Assembly: GCF_003171655.1 (NCBI RefSeq)
Contig: NZ_QFZL01000001.1
Span: 992,001 to 1,056,000 of the forward strand
Length of the DNA stretch: 64,000 bases
Direction of reading: 5' to 3'
Origin: Stakelama portus
GTDB taxonomy: Bacteria > Pseudomonadota > Alphaproteobacteria > Sphingomonadales > Sphingomonadaceae
The notes under the pieces: generated by a model
Database searches by the model: none
Seen by the model: only the letters and a program-made list of their open reading frames with translations
What the model was told of the DNA's origin: nothing
Translations under genes and position numbers: made by a program
In this document: positions 62,381 through 64,000 of the stretch, piece after piece
Numbering within the stretch: position 1 is the stretch's first letter
How the letters are laid out: every line of letters begins with the position of its first letter

Positions 62381-62725
62381 GTGATTGCCATCATCGATGA
62401 CGACACGCTCGCACGTGCTGCAACGGAGATGCTCGTTCGTTCGCTCGGTTATGTCACGCGGAGCTTCGCCAGTGCCGAAGCCTTTCTGATCGAGGACTGC
62501 GGCGCGGTCTGCATCATATCCGATGTGCAGATGCCGCGCATGTCCGGTATCGACCTGCAGCGCGCGCTCAAAACGCGAGGCAGCAAAGTCCCCGTCATCC
62601 TTGTCACCGGCTTCCTGGATGACGCGGTTCGCGCCGTGGCCATGCAGCTGGGTTCAACGGCACTCTTGCCGAAATCGGATACGGCCAACCACCTGGCCAG
62701 CGCGATCCGCGCCGCGCTTGCATAA
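62381..62725 (+). CDS. Stand-alone receiver domain (FixJ-like)
   Basis: A 114-residue single receiver with DDD at 6-8, phospho-acceptor D48 (IISDVQMPRMSG), VTGFLDD and a KSD near the end in the place of KPF. It starts at GTG 62381, and no DNA-binding domain follows before the stop. It lies directly after the sensor-less kinase, which is the obvious phosphodonor; it may shuttle phosphate or act as a sink for the FixJ- and NarL-type regulators nearby. Confidence 0.88.
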   Translation: MIAIIDDDTLARAATEMLVRSLGYVTRSFASAEAFLIEDCGAVCIISDVQMPRMSGIDLQRALKTRGSKVPVILVTGFLDDAVRAVAMQLGSTALLPKSDTANHLASAIRAALA

Positions 62726-62733
62726 CGCGACCT

Positions 62734-63309
62734 TCAATCGTCGAGCGCATGCTCCAGCCGACTGTCCGGGATCAGCCAGAGGGCAGTGATCGCCACATAA
62801 CAGCCGATCGCCAGAAGCGGACTGACGAGCGTTGCGGCGGTCGCCACGCCATAGGCGAACATGCTCCACCACGATTTGCGATCGCGGCCGAGCGCGCGGG
62901 CCACGGCTGACCCGATGCCATTTCTGGCGACGATCGCACGGCCGGTGAGCAGCCATCCCAGCGACGCCATCGAGAGCACGAAGCCATAGGCGGCGGTGGG
63001 CGCGGCAGCAAAGTCCGCTTCATCCAGCCAGCGGATGACGAAGGGCAGCAGCGACAGCCAGAACAGCAGGAACAGGTTGCACCACAGGACGCGGCCGTCG
63101 ACACGATCGGTCGCCTGGAACAGGTGGTGGTGGTTGCTCCAGTAGATCCCGACGTTGATGAAGCTCAGTATATAGGCGAGGAGCACGGGAAACGCCTCCC
63201 GCGCGGCGGCTGGCGTAGCGCCCGCCGGCACCTGCAGCTCGAGCACCATGATCGTGATCACGATGGCGAGCACGCCGTCGGTAAAGGCTTCCAGTCGGTT
63301 CGTTGACAT
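62734..63309 (-). CDS. TMEM175-family (DUF1211) membrane protein, putative potassium channel
   Basis: A 191-residue protein with six hydrophobic helices. The first helix begins RLEAFTDGVLAIVITIMVLE, matching the F(S/T)DGVxAI filter-helix signature of TMEM175 channels; bacterial members form tetrameric potassium channels. INVGIYWSNHHHLF and LLPF segments are also typical. ATG 63309 is chosen; the frame to 63834 has no membrane-like sequence. It converges with the receiver gene. Confidence 0.92.
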   Translation of the reverse strand: MSTNRLEAFTDGVLAIVITIMVLELQVPAGATPAAAREAFPVLLAYILSFINVGIYWSNHHHLFQATDRVDGRVLWCNLFLLFWLSLLPFVIRWLDEADFAAAPTAAYGFVLSMASLGWLLTGRAIVARNGIGSAVARALGRDRKSWWSMFAYGVATAATLVSPLLAIGCYVAITALWLIPDSRLEHALDD

Positions 63310-63466
63310 GCGCCAGCTGTGCCGTGCTCCCGCGCGAGCGGCAGCCATACGATGGTAGGGGGTCGGCATGCGCCGATGCGCCACATTGCGACCGGATTCG
63401 ACAAGAATGCGCATCCGCCCCGAGCCACGTTGCATGCGACCAAGCCGCGCAACGAGGAGCCGCGCA

Positions 63467-64000
63467 ATGCCGAATGCCACCGCCACGCCGGGCAAGACCC
63501 TGCTGTCCCCCGCCGACCACACACTGATCCTGATCGATTTCCAGCCGCAGATGGCATTCGCCACGCGTTCGATCGACATCGGCATGCTGCGCACCAATGC
63601 GTCGCTGATCGCGAACGCGGCGAAAGTGTTCGACGTGTCGACGATTCTCACGACCGTCGCCGCCAAGGCTTTCTCCGGACCGATGTTCGAAGAGATCACC
63701 GCCCCCTTCCCCGGCAAGACGCTGCTCGATCGCACGTCGATGAATACTTGGGAAGACGCCGCAGTGATCGAGGAGGTCAATCGTATCGGCAAGCCCCGGC
63801 TGGTGATGGCGGGCCTGTGGACCAGCGTGTGCATCGTCGGCCCCGTCGCCTCGGCGATCGATCAGGGGTTTGAAGTCTATTTCATCGCCGACGCATGTGG
63901 CGATGTGTCGCCCGAAGCGCATGAGCGCGCGGTGCAGCGGATGATCCAGCTCGGCGCGGTGCCGATGACGTCGCTGCAATATCTGCTCGAGCTGCAGCGC
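63467..64000 (+). CDS. YcaC-like isochorismatase-family hydrolase (3' end cut by window)
   Basis: An alpha/beta hydrolase of the isochorismatase fold, 178 residues in view. Active-site residues are D24 (LILIDFQPQM) and the nucleophile C122 (TSVCIVGPVASAI), with the DRTSMNTWED segment that is typical of the YcaC group, whose substrate is unknown. GAGGAG precedes ATG 63467. The right end of the window cuts the gene, probably 25-35 residues before its stop. Confidence 0.92.
   Translation, partial: MPNATATPGKTLLSPADHTLILIDFQPQMAFATRSIDIGMLRTNASLIANAAKVFDVSTILTTVAAKAFSGPMFEEITAPFPGKTLLDRTSMNTWEDAAVIEEVNRIGKPRLVMAGLWTSVCIVGPVASAIDQGFEVYFIADACGDVSPEAHERAVQRMIQLGAVPMTSLQYLLELQR

Overview
The window is a 64-kb, GC-rich, almost fully coding chromosomal segment from an alphaproteobacterium, most likely of the order Sphingomonadales. 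The evidence is the block rseP-bamA-skp-fabZ, the extended ribosomal protein S16, the ChpT phosphotransferase beside a CheA-W-Y-B-R set, an EcfG-like promoter, and many short proteins of sphingomonad type. The genus cannot be fixed from sequence reading alone. No plasmid, prophage, transposase or CRISPR array is visible.

Layout: 1-6.7 kb (minus) holds tatD (cut by the window edge), metG, holB, a penicillin-binding D-Ala-D-Ala carboxypeptidase, an RlpA/SPOR lipoprotein and an MltB-type transglycosylase. A tRNA-Ser(UGA) follows at 6.8 kb, trailed by 0.4 kb of repeats. At 7.3-13.7 kb are a chemoreceptor, an alginate-export-type porin, the ohrR/ohr peroxide pair and a tandem glycine riboswitch in front of L-serine ammonia-lyase. 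At 13.7-28 kb is a long minus-strand housekeeping block: PilZ, rpmE, fabZ, skp, bamA, rseP, dxr, cdsA, uppS, frr, pyrH, tsf, rpsB and psd. At 28-36 kb the usual ffh-rpsP-rimM-trmD-rplS series is split by about 4.2 kb carrying glycine-betaine synthesis (GSMT/SDMT), a thioredoxin-reductase-like flavoprotein, an unaccompanied PIN-domain protein and a metallophosphatase. At 36-42 kb are a GGDEF/EAL protein, DUF924, mtaB, ftsY, a septation protein and an Fe-type superoxide dismutase.

The most unusual locus is at 42.1-46.2 kb. PspF diverges from a sigma-54 promoter that drives an enlarged phage-shock operon: a 35-residue peptide, pspA, pspB, pspC, then four more short membrane proteins with PspB-like layout and a 39-residue membrane peptide. 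All the longer ones share a C-terminal coiled-coil signature. sufE, an AsmA protein, a 2Fe-2S ferredoxin-like protein, a J-domain protein, RNase P RNA and an AmpD-like amidase follow. At 51-57 kb is a compact chemotaxis-type signalling set ending in ChpT.

A tRNA-Glu(CUC) at 57.1 kb marks a change in character. To its right lies a regulator-rich stretch (FixJ-, NarL- and AraC-type regulators, a sensor-less histidine kinase, a stand-alone receiver) mixed with an MFS transporter, an isolated M17 N-terminal domain, a TMEM175-type channel and a YcaC-like hydrolase cut by the right edge. Themes that connect genes are envelope building and repair (bamA, skp, rseP, psp, murein enzymes) and C1/glycine metabolism (riboswitch-serine lyase plus betaine synthesis).
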